Shown here one piece after another: positions 26,358 through 34,007 of a stretch of 64,000 bases of DNA; the first letter of the stretch is position 1, and every line of letters starts with the position of its first letter. A model generated the notes under the pieces. The model had not been told where the DNA came from, did not search any database, and saw only the letters and a program-made list of their open reading frames with translations. The translations under genes and the position numbers were made by a program. The stretch comes from Streptomyces piniterrae (GTDB taxonomy: Bacteria > Actinomycetota > Actinomycetes > Streptomycetales > Streptomycetaceae), in contig NZ_SUMB01000010.1 in assembly GCF_005048155.1 (NCBI RefSeq), positions 310,001 to 374,000 on the forward strand, given 5' to 3'.

Positions 26358-26717
26358 TCAGAGGGTACGGGCCGCGAGGGCACGGACGAGCGCGGGCGCG
26401 ACCGCGTCGATCTGGTCCACGGCGAACCCGAAGACCCGCTTGCCCTCGTCCAGCAGCGCCTCGATCTGCGCCCCGCTGGGCACCGACCGCCCGAAGGTGT
26501 GGCAAGCGGCCGCCCCCAGCAGACCGACCAGCACGCCCAGCGAGGCGCCGGCACCGGTGTGACAGGTGCCGAGAAAGTAGTCGGCCCGCCCCGCCCGCAG
26601 CAGCACCGCCGCGTCCATGTCACTGCTGACGACGATCTCGACGCCCGGCAGCCCGAGTCCGGTCACGGCGCCGACCACCTCGGACTTGCCGACGCCACCG
26701 GTGAGGATCTTCGTCAT
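26358..26717 (-). CDS. YhfU-like small protein (DUF2620)
   Basis: The 119-aa soluble protein matches E. coli YhfU (about 117 aa). It begins KILTGGVGKSEVV, then VVSSDMDAAVLLRAGRADYFLGTCHTGAGASLG, a Gly-rich segment, and ends in a helical region. The fold looks like a small alpha/beta domain, and the alternating strand and Gly-loop pattern is reminiscent of PTS IIB-like or other small Rossmann domains, which is only a visual impression. Its ATG overlaps the PRD gene stop (ATGA). Constant pairing with YhfT suggests the two act together, perhaps as transporter and cytoplasmic partner. Function unknown. Confidence 0.8.
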   Translation of the reverse strand: MTKILTGGVGKSEVVGAVTGLGLPGVEIVVSSDMDAAVLLRAGRADYFLGTCHTGAGASLGVLVGLLGAAACHTFGRSVPSGAQIEALLDEGKRVFGFAVDQIDAVAPALVRALAARTL

Positions 26718-27118
26718 GGGGTGTCCCTTCGCGGCGAGGTGTCCGCCCGCACGGCGCCGGCACACAGGACGGCGAGGTGCAGGGCCAGGAAGTTGATCTC
26801 CGAGCGGGGGAGCGCGGCGCCCAGTTCGCGGCCCGCCCGTACCGCGACGGCACGGGCCCTGGCGACCGCGTCGGGATGGTCCGCGAGCTCAGCGGCCACC
26901 GCCCCGTCGGTGCGGAACTCCGTCACCGGCTCGCCGTCCAACAGCCGCGTCAGCGCCATCATCAGATGACTCGTCAGCATCCCCGCACTGTCCTCGGTGA
27001 CCCGGTGGCCCTCGGCGGCCAGCGCCGCCAGCTCCGCCGTCACGAAAGCGGTGACCTCCGGCCGCACCCGGCCGCTCTCACGGAAGAGCCGGATACGCCG
27101 GGCGAGCTGGGAATCCAT
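26714..27118 (-). CDS. Stand-alone PRD-domain protein (YhfY-like)
   Basis: The 134-aa product is a single PTS regulation domain, a helical domain that PTS phosphocarriers phosphorylate on His in antiterminators and activators. Conserved elements are the first His in LTSHLMMALTRLLDGEP and the second in SEINFLALHLAVL. There is no RNA-binding or DNA-binding domain attached. ATG at 27118 has AGGAAGG about 11 bp upstream; a GTG at 27154 would add 12 residues. It is the first gene of the yhf-like operon and overlaps the yhfU start by 4 bp, so it is a likely sensor or allosteric partner for the module. Confidence 0.75.
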   Translation of the reverse strand: MDSQLARRIRLFRESGRVRPEVTAFVTAELAALAAEGHRVTEDSAGMLTSHLMMALTRLLDGEPVTEFRTDGAVAAELADHPDAVARARAVAVRAGRELGAALPRSEINFLALHLAVLCAGAVRADTSPRRDTP

Positions 27119-27157
27119 GGGCGGCCGCCCTTCCTCGACGGCAACGGTAGCCACGAT

Positions 27158-27171
27158 GGGGACATATCCCC
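27158..27171. promoter_or_regulatory. Palindrome upstream of the yhf-like operon
   Basis: GGGGA and TCCCC flank CATA, a perfect 5-4-5 inverted repeat 40-53 bp upstream of the first operon start codon. It is well placed for an operator or the edge of the promoter. Confidence 0.4.
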
Positions 27172-27235
27172 CAAACCGTCGACGCGTATGCGCGGCACAC
27201 CACCCGTCCCCCCGTCCGGGCCGCCCCGGCGCCCC

Positions 27236-28123
27236 CTAAGGCGTCCGCGCGATCAGATACCGGAACACATTCGGCATCCACACCGTGCCGTCCGCCCGCT
27301 GATACGGAAGCAGCGCCTCGCCCAGCTCCTTCTCCACCAGCCGCCGCTCGGTCACCGCCAGCGCCGCGTCGAACAGCCCCGTCGACAGCAGCCCGCGCAC
27401 CGCGCTCGCCGGATCCGCGTACCCGAAGGGGCAGGCCACCCGGCCCGAGCCGTCCGGCCGCAGCCCGGCCCGCTCCGCCAGCTCCTCCAGATCGTCCCGG
27501 TGGGTGGGCCGCCAGACCGCCGAATCGGCTGCGTAGTCCCCCGGCGGATCGGCCAGCCGCCGCCGCGCCGCCCGCAGCACCCCCGCCGTCGCACACCGCT
27601 CCACCGGGCCCCAGCCGCCCAGCACCACCGCACCGCCCCGCTCCGTCAGACCGGCCGCCGCGGTCAGCGACGCCGTCAGCCCCTCGACGGTGCTCACACA
27701 ACCCACCGGATGAAACGCCGTCACTACGTCAAACGCGGACGCGGAGGCGGCGTCGGAATCCCCGAACGCCGCTGCTTCCGGCCCGCCGCTGACCAGCCGG
27801 GGCGCGGCAGGCCCGACGTCCGGCGTCAGCCGCTCCCGCGCCAGCTCCAGCCGGCTCTCGTCCGCGTCCACCCCGCTCACCCGCGCACCGCGCGCCGCCG
27901 CCAGCAACAGCGCCAGCCCCGAGCCGCAGCCGAGCCCCAGCAAACGGGTGCCGGGCCCGACCCCCAAACGGTCGTACGCGGCCTCATACAGCGGCACCAG
28001 CATCCGTTCCTGGATCTCCGCCCAGTCACGGGCCCGCGCCCGCGAACCGACCGGCGCGGGAAGGCCGTCGGAATCCATGGACACAGAAGTCGGAAGCTGG
28101 TGCCGCACGAGCGTGGGTGACAT
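27236..28123 (-). CDS. Class I SAM-dependent methyltransferase
   Basis: The 295-aa product has a Rossmann-fold methyltransferase core. Motif I is LLGLGCGSGLALLLAA (about 62-77), followed by VSGVDADESRLELAR (motif II, Asp contact to SAM ribose) and an internal loop with FDVVTAFHPVGCVSTV. The last third holds FGYADPASAVRGLLSTG, typical of methyltransferases of this kind. The substrate is unknown. ATG at 28123 is supported by a modest AGGGG site. It lies upstream of the yhf-like operon on the same strand with a 117-bp gap, so co-transcription is possible but not required. Confidence 0.8.
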   Translation of the reverse strand: MSPTLVRHQLPTSVSMDSDGLPAPVGSRARARDWAEIQERMLVPLYEAAYDRLGVGPGTRLLGLGCGSGLALLLAAARGARVSGVDADESRLELARERLTPDVGPAAPRLVSGGPEAAAFGDSDAASASAFDVVTAFHPVGCVSTVEGLTASLTAAAGLTERGGAVVLGGWGPVERCATAGVLRAARRRLADPPGDYAADSAVWRPTHRDDLEELAERAGLRPDGSGRVACPFGYADPASAVRGLLSTGLFDAALAVTERRLVEKELGEALLPYQRADGTVWMPNVFRYLIARTP

Positions 28124-28709
28124 CGAAAGCGCCCCTATTCGCCGAGAACCCGAAGCTGATCAGTGCCGTCCGCCCCCGTGTTTCCGCGCGTTGTGCGCCC
28201 CCGCAATCCAGACAACTGCGCAACCGTCCGGGCGTCCAGGGGGTGCGCCGGGGTTGTCTCCCGCGCGCCCCCATATGCGCCGGGCCCGCACCCGGAGCGC
28301 CGTTCCAGGGTGCCCCGGCGCGCGCCGTTCCGCCACGCAACGGCCGCGGGCCCGTGCCCCCTGGCCCTACGGTGGTGCCTACCGGGATGATTCACCGGCC
28401 GGAATGATTCACGGGGCGGGGCCGGACGGCCCGGCGACGGGCCGGTGCGAACGCGGGAAACACCCCACCGGGCCCCGGTCCATCGGGCGGGCCTACCATT
28501 CCCGCGATGATCGTTGCCCCGGGATACGACCGGCTTCGCTGCGGCGTACGTGGGGGTACATACCGGCTTAGGGGCTGGTAGGCGCCTTATCCGCAGATCG
28601 GTGCAGCCGCCCGTGGCACCACGCATGACCAGAAACTGACTGGTACGTGCAAATTATTTGGGATGGCCCGGAATCGGAACACTGGGCGACCCCGGCTCGT
28701 TGTCACGAC
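28124..28709. other. Long divergent intergenic region
   Basis: These 586 bp separate the methyltransferase gene (minus) from the HExxH protein gene (plus). I see no convincing coding frame. ATGATTCAC is repeated at 28387-28395 and 28404-28412. ACCAG (about 28627) and CTGGT (about 28639) form a small inverted repeat about 65-85 bp before the next start codon. Confidence 0.45.
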
Positions 28710-29300
28710 GTGAGCACGACACCACCAGTCCTCGCCGCCGAGCTGGCGCTCGCGTGGGCCGATATTCAACGGCACCACCCCGAGCTGCCGGACCTGGCCG
28801 CGCCCGAGTCCCTGATCGGAGAATCCTCGTCCGCCTGCGGCGCCGAGCTCTCCTTCGAACGGCTGCTCCACGAGGCAGTACACGGCATCGCCGCCGCCCG
28901 CGGCATCCGCGACACCTCCCGCGCAGGCCGCTACCACAACCGCCGGTTCCTGGCGATCGCCGAGGAGCTGGGCCTGGACCATGTCGACGAGCCCCATCCC
29001 AGCAGCGGCTTCTCGCTGGTCACACTCAGCCCCGAAGCCAGGAGGCGCTACCGCCCCACCATCGAGCGGCTGGCCAGAGCGCTCAAGGCACACACCGCCG
29101 CCACAGCCACCGACACCACCCGCAGCTTCCGCGGCCCGGCCGCCCGGCACGGCTCCTCCGGGGGCGGCGTCCGCGTCAAGGCCGTCTGCGACTGCGGGCG
29201 CAACGTCCGGGTCGTCCCGTCGGTGCTGGCCCAGGCCCCCATCGTCTGCGGCGGCTGCGGCAAACCCTTCCGGATCCCCGAGGTGGCCGCGGTCGGCTGA
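28710..29300 (+). CDS. HExxH and zinc-ribbon protein (SprT-like), 196 aa
   Basis: The protein has a possible zincin motif, LLHEAVHGIAAARGI (about 51-65), followed about 25 residues later by RYHNRRFLAIAEELGL, which supplies a further His. The C-terminus has CDCGRNVRVVPSVLAQAPIVCGGCGKPF (about 162-189), a four-Cys zinc ribbon. This layout recalls SprT-like proteins, metallopeptidase domains with a C-terminal zinc ribbon, but the match is by motif only. GTG at 28710 gives the start VSTTPPVLAAEL; a frame to 28647 adds 21 poorly conserved-looking residues. It precedes rpsP and is well conserved in Streptomyces as I recall. Function not established. Confidence 0.75.
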   Translation: MSTTPPVLAAELALAWADIQRHHPELPDLAAPESLIGESSSACGAELSFERLLHEAVHGIAAARGIRDTSRAGRYHNRRFLAIAEELGLDHVDEPHPSSGFSLVTLSPEARRRYRPTIERLARALKAHTAATATDTTRSFRGPAARHGSSGGGVRVKAVCDCGRNVRVVPSVLAQAPIVCGGCGKPFRIPEVAAVG

Positions 29301-29456
29301 CCTTACGGCGTGTGGCACAATGAACAGCTGTACTCGACAGCCGCACAGGACCCCTCTCTCCTCCGGCTGACGCGTCCATCGGGCACTCCGAGTACCGCAA
29401 CCCCACGTGGCATCCCGTTGTGCCCCACCACGTCAAGACCAGGAGACACCACTCCC

Positions 29457-29897
29457 GTGGCAGTCAAGATCAAGCTGAAGCGTCTGGGCAAGATCCGCGC
29501 GCCTCACTACCGCATCGTCATCGCCGACTCCCGTACCCGCCGTGACGGCCGGGCCATCGAGGAGATCGGCCTGTACCACCCGGTGCAGAACCCCTCGCGC
29601 ATCGAGGTCGACTCCGAGCGTGTCCAGTACTGGCTGGGTGTCGGCGCGCAGCCGACCGAGCCCGTCATGGCCATCCTCAAGGTCACCGGCGACTGGCAGA
29701 AGTTCAAGGGTCTGCCGGCCCCGGCGCCCATGAAGGTCGCCGAGCCGAAGGCCGACAAGCGCGCCCTCTTCGAGGCCGCCGCCAAGGCTTCCGGCGACGA
29801 GCCCAAGGGTGAGGCCATCACCCCGAAGGCGAAGAAGGCTGACAAGAAGGCGGACGAGGCTGCGGCCGAGTCCACCTCCGAGTCGACCGAGGCCTGA
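29457..29897 (+). CDS. rpsP: 30S ribosomal protein S16
   Basis: S16 is a small-subunit assembly protein. The core KIKLKRLGKIRAPHYRIVIADSRTRRDGRAIEEIGLYHP spans residues 4-42, and RVQYWLGVGAQPTEPV lies near 58-73. The 146-aa length exceeds the bacterial 80-90 aa because of an Ala/Lys/Glu-rich tail after about 90, as in other actinobacteria. GTG at 29457 has an AGGAG site 11 bp upstream. It is the first gene of rpsP-khpA, with khpA starting 2 bp after the stop. The 156-bp leader contains GCACAAT at 29315-29321, a possible -10. Confidence 0.95.
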   Translation: MAVKIKLKRLGKIRAPHYRIVIADSRTRRDGRAIEEIGLYHPVQNPSRIEVDSERVQYWLGVGAQPTEPVMAILKVTGDWQKFKGLPAPAPMKVAEPKADKRALFEAAAKASGDEPKGEAITPKAKKADKKADEAAAESTSESTEA

Positions 29898-29899
29898 GC

Positions 29900-30139
29900 A
29901 TGCTCGAGGAAGCCCTCGAGCACCTCGTGAAGGGCATCGTCGACAACCCCGATGACGTACAGGTTGCCTCGCGCACCCTGCGCCGCGGGCGCGTCCTCGA
30001 GGTCCGGGTCCACCCCGACGACCTCGGCAAGGTGATCGGCCGCAACGGCCGTACCGCCCGCGCGCTGCGGACCGTCGTGGGCGCCATCGGCGGCCGGGGA
30101 ATCCGCGTCGACCTCGTCGACGTCGACCAGGTTCGCTGA
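29900..30139 (+). CDS. khpA: KH-domain RNA-binding protein KhpA
   Basis: The 79-aa product is a single KH domain with the GxxG loop GKVIGRNGRTARALRTVV (about 43-60). KhpA proteins bind RNA, usually with KhpB/Jag, and affect division and translation in Gram-positive bacteria. It starts with ATG 2 bp after the rpsP stop, so it is coupled to S16 synthesis. A strong hairpin follows before rimM. Confidence 0.93.
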   Translation: MLEEALEHLVKGIVDNPDDVQVASRTLRRGRVLEVRVHPDDLGKVIGRNGRTARALRTVVGAIGGRGIRVDLVDVDQVR

Positions 30140-30157
30140 ACAAGTTGAACACCGGCT

Positions 30158-30193
30158 CGGGCCGGGGAGGGCTTTCGAGCCGTCCCCGGCCCG
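30158..30193 (+). terminator. Hairpin between khpA and rimM
   Basis: An 11-bp perfect outer stem (CGGGCCGGGGA with TCCCCGGCCCG), one G-G mismatch and a 4-bp inner stem are capped by a TTCG tetraloop. TTG follows but no long T-run. It probably attenuates or processes the rpsP-khpA message, while rimM has its own good ribosome binding site. Confidence 0.75.
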
Positions 30194-30224
30194 TTGCCGT
30201 GGACCGCACAGAAGGAGTTGCACA

Positions 30225-30794
30225 GTGCAGCTAGTGGTGGCACGGATCGGCCGCGCCCACGGCATCAAGGGCGAGGTCACGGTGGAGGTGCGCACCGACG
30301 AGCCCGAGCTGCGGCTCGCGCCCGGCGCCGTTCTCGCCACCGACCCCGCCTCCGCGGGGCCGCTGACCATCGCCTCCGGACGGGTGCACAGCGGCCGGCT
30401 GCTGCTGCGCTTCGACGGGGTCCTCGACCGTACGGCCGCGGAGGCGCTGCGCAACACCCTGCTGATCGCGGAGGTCGACCCCGAGGAGGTCCCGGAGGAC
30501 CCCGAGGAGTTCTACGACCACCAGCTGATCGACCTCGATGTCGTCACCCGCGACGGCACCGTCGTCGGGCGCATCCTGGAGATCTCGCATCTGCCCTACC
30601 AGGACCTGCTGATCGTCAAGCGCCCCGACGGCAGCGAGGTCATGGTCCCCTTCGTCAGCGAGATCGTCCCGGAGATCGACCTGGAGGAGCAGCGCGCGGT
30701 CATCGACCCGCCGCCCGGCCTGCTCGACGAGAGCCAGGCCGTCCGCGCCGACGGCGCTGATGAGCACAGTGCCAGCAGCCGTGAGGACAGCTGA
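30225..30794 (+). CDS. rimM: 16S rRNA processing/assembly factor RimM
   Basis: RimM helps mature the 30S head and binds S19. The 189-aa product has the N-terminal beta-barrel (LVVARIGRAHGIKGEVTVEV, 3-22) and the PRC-barrel C-terminal domain (EFYDHQLIDLDVVTRDG to VPFVSEIVPEIDLEEQRAVIDPPPGLL), followed by a short acidic tail. GTG at 30225 has an AAGGAG site. The stop overlaps the trmD start by one base (TGATG), so the two are coupled as in most bacteria. Confidence 0.95.
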   Translation: MQLVVARIGRAHGIKGEVTVEVRTDEPELRLAPGAVLATDPASAGPLTIASGRVHSGRLLLRFDGVLDRTAAEALRNTLLIAEVDPEEVPEDPEEFYDHQLIDLDVVTRDGTVVGRILEISHLPYQDLLIVKRPDGSEVMVPFVSEIVPEIDLEEQRAVIDPPPGLLDESQAVRADGADEHSASSREDS

Positions 30795-31609
30795 TGCGCC
30801 TCGACATCGTCACGATCTTCCCCGAGTACCTGGAGCCGCTGAACGTCTCCCTCGTCGGCAAGGCCCGCACCCGGGGACAGCTCGATGTGCGCATACACGA
30901 CCTGCGGGACTGGGCGCACGACAAGCACAACACCGTCGACGACACCCCCTACGGCGGCGGCCCCGGCATGGTCATGAAGCCGGAGCCGTGGGGCGAGGCA
31001 CTGGACTCCGTCATCGGGTCCGCCGAGGGCGACGACCGGCCGGTGATCGTCGTCCCCACCCCCAGCGGCCGGCCGTTCACCCAGCAGCTCGCCGTCGAAC
31101 TCTCCGCCAAGCCCTGGCTGGTGTTCACCCCGGCCCGCTACGAGGGCATCGACCGCCGTGTCATCGAGGAATACGGCGACCGCTGCGACGTCCGCGAACT
31201 GTCCATCGGCGACTACGTCCTGGCCGGCGGCGAGGCCCCGGTCCTCGTCATGGTCGAGGCCATCGCCAGGCTGCTGCCCGGCGTCCTCGGCAACGCCGCC
31301 TCCCACCAGGACGACTCCTTCGCCCCCGGGGCGATGGCCGACCTCCTGGAGGGCCCCGTCTACACCAAGCCCCCGGAGTGGCGCGGCCGCGGCATCCCCG
31401 ACGTGCTGCTCAGCGGCCACCACGGGAAGATCGCCCGCTGGCGCCGCGACGAGGCGTTCCGCCGTACCGACCTCAACCGCCCCGACCTGATCGAGCGCGC
31501 CGACCCCGCCGCCTTCGACAAGAAGGACCGCGAAATCCTCGCGGCACTGGGCTGGTCACCGGGAACGGACGGCCGATTTGGGCGTACGAGCGAGGCCGTG
31601 GAAGAATAG
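30794..31609 (+). CDS. trmD: tRNA (guanine-N1)-methyltransferase TrmD
   Basis: TrmD makes m1G37 in tRNA and prevents frameshifting. The 271-aa SPOUT enzyme contains the deep-knot motifs: PYGGGPGMVM (about 54-63), ARYEGIDRRV (about 115-124) and LSIGDYVLAGGEAPVLVMVEA (about 136-156), all needed for SAM and tRNA binding. The catalytic Asp lies in SHQDDSF. ATG overlaps the rimM stop. It precedes rplS by 133 bp; the standard rpsP-rimM-trmD-rplS order is preserved. Confidence 0.97.
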   Translation: MRLDIVTIFPEYLEPLNVSLVGKARTRGQLDVRIHDLRDWAHDKHNTVDDTPYGGGPGMVMKPEPWGEALDSVIGSAEGDDRPVIVVPTPSGRPFTQQLAVELSAKPWLVFTPARYEGIDRRVIEEYGDRCDVRELSIGDYVLAGGEAPVLVMVEAIARLLPGVLGNAASHQDDSFAPGAMADLLEGPVYTKPPEWRGRGIPDVLLSGHHGKIARWRRDEAFRRTDLNRPDLIERADPAAFDKKDREILAALGWSPGTDGRFGRTSEAVEE

Positions 31610-31742
31610 GCCGCTGCTGTGTGCGTCCGGCGCGCGCCCCTGCCACAGGGGGAACGACGCCCGTCCGACGGAACGGCAGCCGAAACTCTCCTTACGACAT
31701 TCCGCTGATGACCTGTGGCATCAGCGAAGAAAGCAGCAGGTC

Positions 31743-32090
31743 ATGCACCTTCTCGACTCCGTCGACTCCGCGTCGCTGCGCAGCGACGTCCCGGCGTTCC
31801 GCCCCGGCGACACCGTCAACGTCCACGTCCGCGTCATCGAGGGCAACCGCTCCCGTGTGCAGCAGTTCAAGGGCGTTGTCATCCGCCGTCAGGGCGCCGG
31901 CGTGCGCGAGACCTTCACGGTCCGCAAGGTCAGCTTCTCCGTCGGCGTCGAGCGCACCTTCCCGGTGCACACCCCGATCGTCGAGAAGATCGAGGTCGTG
32001 ACCCGCGGTGACGTCCGTCGCGCCAAGCTGTACTACCTCCGTGAGCTCCGCGGCAAGGCCGCGAAGATCAAGGAGAAGCGCGACAGCTGA
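31743..32090 (+). CDS. rplS: 50S ribosomal protein L19
   Basis: L19 lies at the 30S-50S interface. The 115-aa product shows FRPGDTVNVHVRVIEGNRSRVQQFKGVVI (about 20-48) and the basic C-terminal KLYYLRELRGKAAKIKE typical of L19. Length is normal. ATG at 31743 is preceded by AGCAGG. A hairpin terminator with a T-rich loop lies 9 bp after the stop, ending the ribosomal transcription unit. Confidence 0.97.
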   Translation: MHLLDSVDSASLRSDVPAFRPGDTVNVHVRVIEGNRSRVQQFKGVVIRRQGAGVRETFTVRKVSFSVGVERTFPVHTPIVEKIEVVTRGDVRRAKLYYLRELRGKAAKIKEKRDS

Positions 32091-32098
32091 GCCGTGCC

Positions 32099-32124
32099 GC
32101 CCCGGCGATTTTTTGCGCCGGGGC
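32099..32124 (+). terminator. Terminator after rplS
   Basis: A perfect 9-bp stem (GCCCCGGCG and CGCCGGGGC) encloses the loop ATTTTTTG. It begins 9 bp after the stop codon. Confidence 0.82.
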
Positions 32125-32182
32125 AACGCATGGCGACGCTCACGTCGGGCATCGGGGCCCGGCCGGATAGGCTCAGGACCCG

Positions 32183-32947
32183 ATGGACACCGACGCAAAG
32201 CTCTCGGAGCGCGACCCCTCTCCCGCCCCCACCACGGGGCCGGAGCAGCGGTCGCGCTCCGCGCGTTTCCTCGCCGGTATCGCCGGCCTCCGGCACCGGC
32301 CGGCCACCCTCCTCGCGCTCTGTCTGGTTTTCCTCCTGCTGCTGAGCAACTTTGTGATGCAGCCCTTTCTGATCCCCAGCTCCTCCATGGAGAACACCCT
32401 GCGGATCGGCGACCGAGTGCTGGTCAACAAGCTGGCGTACCGTTTCGGCGGCGAGCCGCGCCGGGGCGATGTCGTCGTGTTCGACGGCACCGGCTCCTTC
32501 GTTCACAGGGAGCCGGGGGAGAATCCCGTCACGGGACTGCTGCGCGGCGCCGGCGCGGCGCTGGGCCTGGCCCGGCCCGCCGAGACCGACTACGTCAAAC
32601 GCGTGATCGGCGTCGGCGGTGACCGTGTGACCTGCTGCGACAAACGGGGGCGGATCAAAGTGAACGGCAAGCCCGTGACCGAGGGGATGCTCCACCCCGG
32701 GGACGCGCCGTCCTCGGTGGCATTCGACATCGTGGTGCCGGAGGGGAAGCTGTGGGTCATGGGGGACCACCGCGCCAGATCCCGCGATTCCCGCGACCAC
32801 CTCGGTGAGCCGGGCGGCGGCACCGTCCCGCTCGACAAGGTGATCGGCCGGGCCGACTGGATCAGCTGGCCGGTGAGCCGCTGGACCACCCTCGACCGCC
32901 CGCGGTCCTACGACGGCATACCCGCGCCGGCAGGCTCCCATGGGTAA
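32183..32947 (+). CDS. sipW: Type I signal peptidase, first of four (SipW-like)
   Basis: The 254-aa membrane serine protease removes signal peptides from exported proteins. A transmembrane segment (about 41-60) is followed by the catalytic Ser68 in LIPSSSMENT and the general base Lys139 in YVKRVIGVGGD; box E is GDHRARSRDSR. There is no second C-terminal membrane segment. Streptomyces encode four tandem peptidases (sipW, X, Y, Z) immediately after rplS, and the gene order supports that name. ATG at 32183 is used. The stop overlaps the next start by 8 bp. Confidence 0.88.
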   Translation: MDTDAKLSERDPSPAPTTGPEQRSRSARFLAGIAGLRHRPATLLALCLVFLLLLSNFVMQPFLIPSSSMENTLRIGDRVLVNKLAYRFGGEPRRGDVVVFDGTGSFVHREPGENPVTGLLRGAGAALGLARPAETDYVKRVIGVGGDRVTCCDKRGRIKVNGKPVTEGMLHPGDAPSSVAFDIVVPEGKLWVMGDHRARSRDSRDHLGEPGGGTVPLDKVIGRADWISWPVSRWTTLDRPRSYDGIPAPAGSHG

Positions 32948-34007
32948 GCGCGGACGGCCCCGCCACGGGGGCCCGAGCACCATAGGACGGGGCCATGGCG
33001 CCCGCCGCGCCGGCACCCAGGAGCCGAGCGACGCCGATGGCGCGCCCGGTGGCCGCCCGGCGACCGGCGGACGGGCGGAACGACGCCGCCAGGCCCGACG
33101 TATCAAACGCCGCAGGCAACGCTCCTACCTCAAGGAAATCCCCATCCTCATCGGCGTGGCACTGGCCATCGCCCTCGTCCTGAAGACCTTCCTGGTCCAG
33201 GCGTTCGTCATCCCGTCGGGCTCCATGGAGCAGACGATCAAGATCGGCGACCGGGTCCTCGTCGACAAACTCACGCCCTGGTTCGGCTCGAAGCCCGAAC
33301 GCGGCGACGTCGTCGTCTTCAAGGACCCCGGAGGATGGCTGCCGCCCGCCGAGAAGAAGAAATTCGGCGACGATCCGCCGGGCGTCAAGCAGTTCAAGGA
33401 ATTCATGACCTTCATCGGTCTGCTGCCGTCCGCCGATGAACAGGACCTCATCAAGCGCGTGATCGGCGTCGGCGGCGACACCGTCAAATGCTGCGACAAA
33501 CAGGGCCGCATCACGGTCAACGGCACCCCGCTCACCGAAGCCTACGTCCATCCGGGGAACCCGCCCTCCCAGCTGAAATTCACCGTCACCGTCCCCACCG
33601 GGCGGATCTTCGTCATGGGCGACCACCGCTCCGACTCCGCGGATTCGCGCTTCCACCTGGACGAGCCGTACCGTGGCACGGTCTCGGAGGAGAACGTGGT
33701 CGGCAGCGCCGCCTGGATCGCCTGGCCGCTCAGCCACTGGCGGCGCCTTGAGGAGAATGACACTTTTGCGACGGTGCGCGACGCGCCGGGCGCGAAGCCG
33801 TCCGCCGCCGCAGCGCCGCATAGGGTATCTCCCGAGACTTTGGCTGTACTCCCGACCCCTGCGGAACTCCCGCTCGTTATGGGAGTGGTGGGCCTGCACC
33901 GGTTGACGGGCAGGCGAAAGCGTGGAGTAAGGAGCAGATGTGGGGGACTTGGCGGTCGGCGCGCGGTCCGGAACCGAAGAGCCCGAGGAGCCGGCGGGGC
34001 AGGGTGA
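32940..34007 (+). CDS. sipX: Type I signal peptidase, second of four (SipX-like)
   Basis: The 355-aa product has a basic cytoplasmic N-terminus (RRRQARRIKRRRQR, about 48-61), a transmembrane segment (about 66-90), catalytic Ser95 (IPSGSMEQT) and Lys172 (LIKRVIGVGGD), and box E GDHRSDSADSR. A second hydrophobic stretch LAVLPTPAELPLVMGVVGLH lies near the C-terminus. The frame runs 68 bp into sipY, so the last 23 residues are encoded by overlapping sequence and are Arg/Gly-rich; this unusually long overlap may reflect loss of an earlier stop codon. The start overlaps sipW by 8 bp, consistent with coupling. Confidence 0.87.
   Translation: MGKRGRPRHGGPSTIGRGHGARRAGTQEPSDADGAPGGRPATGGRAERRRQARRIKRRRQRSYLKEIPILIGVALAIALVLKTFLVQAFVIPSGSMEQTIKIGDRVLVDKLTPWFGSKPERGDVVVFKDPGGWLPPAEKKKFGDDPPGVKQFKEFMTFIGLLPSADEQDLIKRVIGVGGDTVKCCDKQGRITVNGTPLTEAYVHPGNPPSQLKFTVTVPTGRIFVMGDHRSDSADSRFHLDEPYRGTVSEENVVGSAAWIAWPLSHWRRLEENDTFATVRDAPGAKPSAAAAPHRVSPETLAVLPTPAELPLVMGVVGLHRLTGRRKRGVRSRCGGLGGRRAVRNRRARGAGGAG

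Noticed and set aside
21544..28123. Yhf-like operon as a recently acquired island
   Set aside because: Codon and base composition look like the neighbours, and no integrase, tRNA or flanking direct repeat was seen; only the nearby tandem array hints at recombination.
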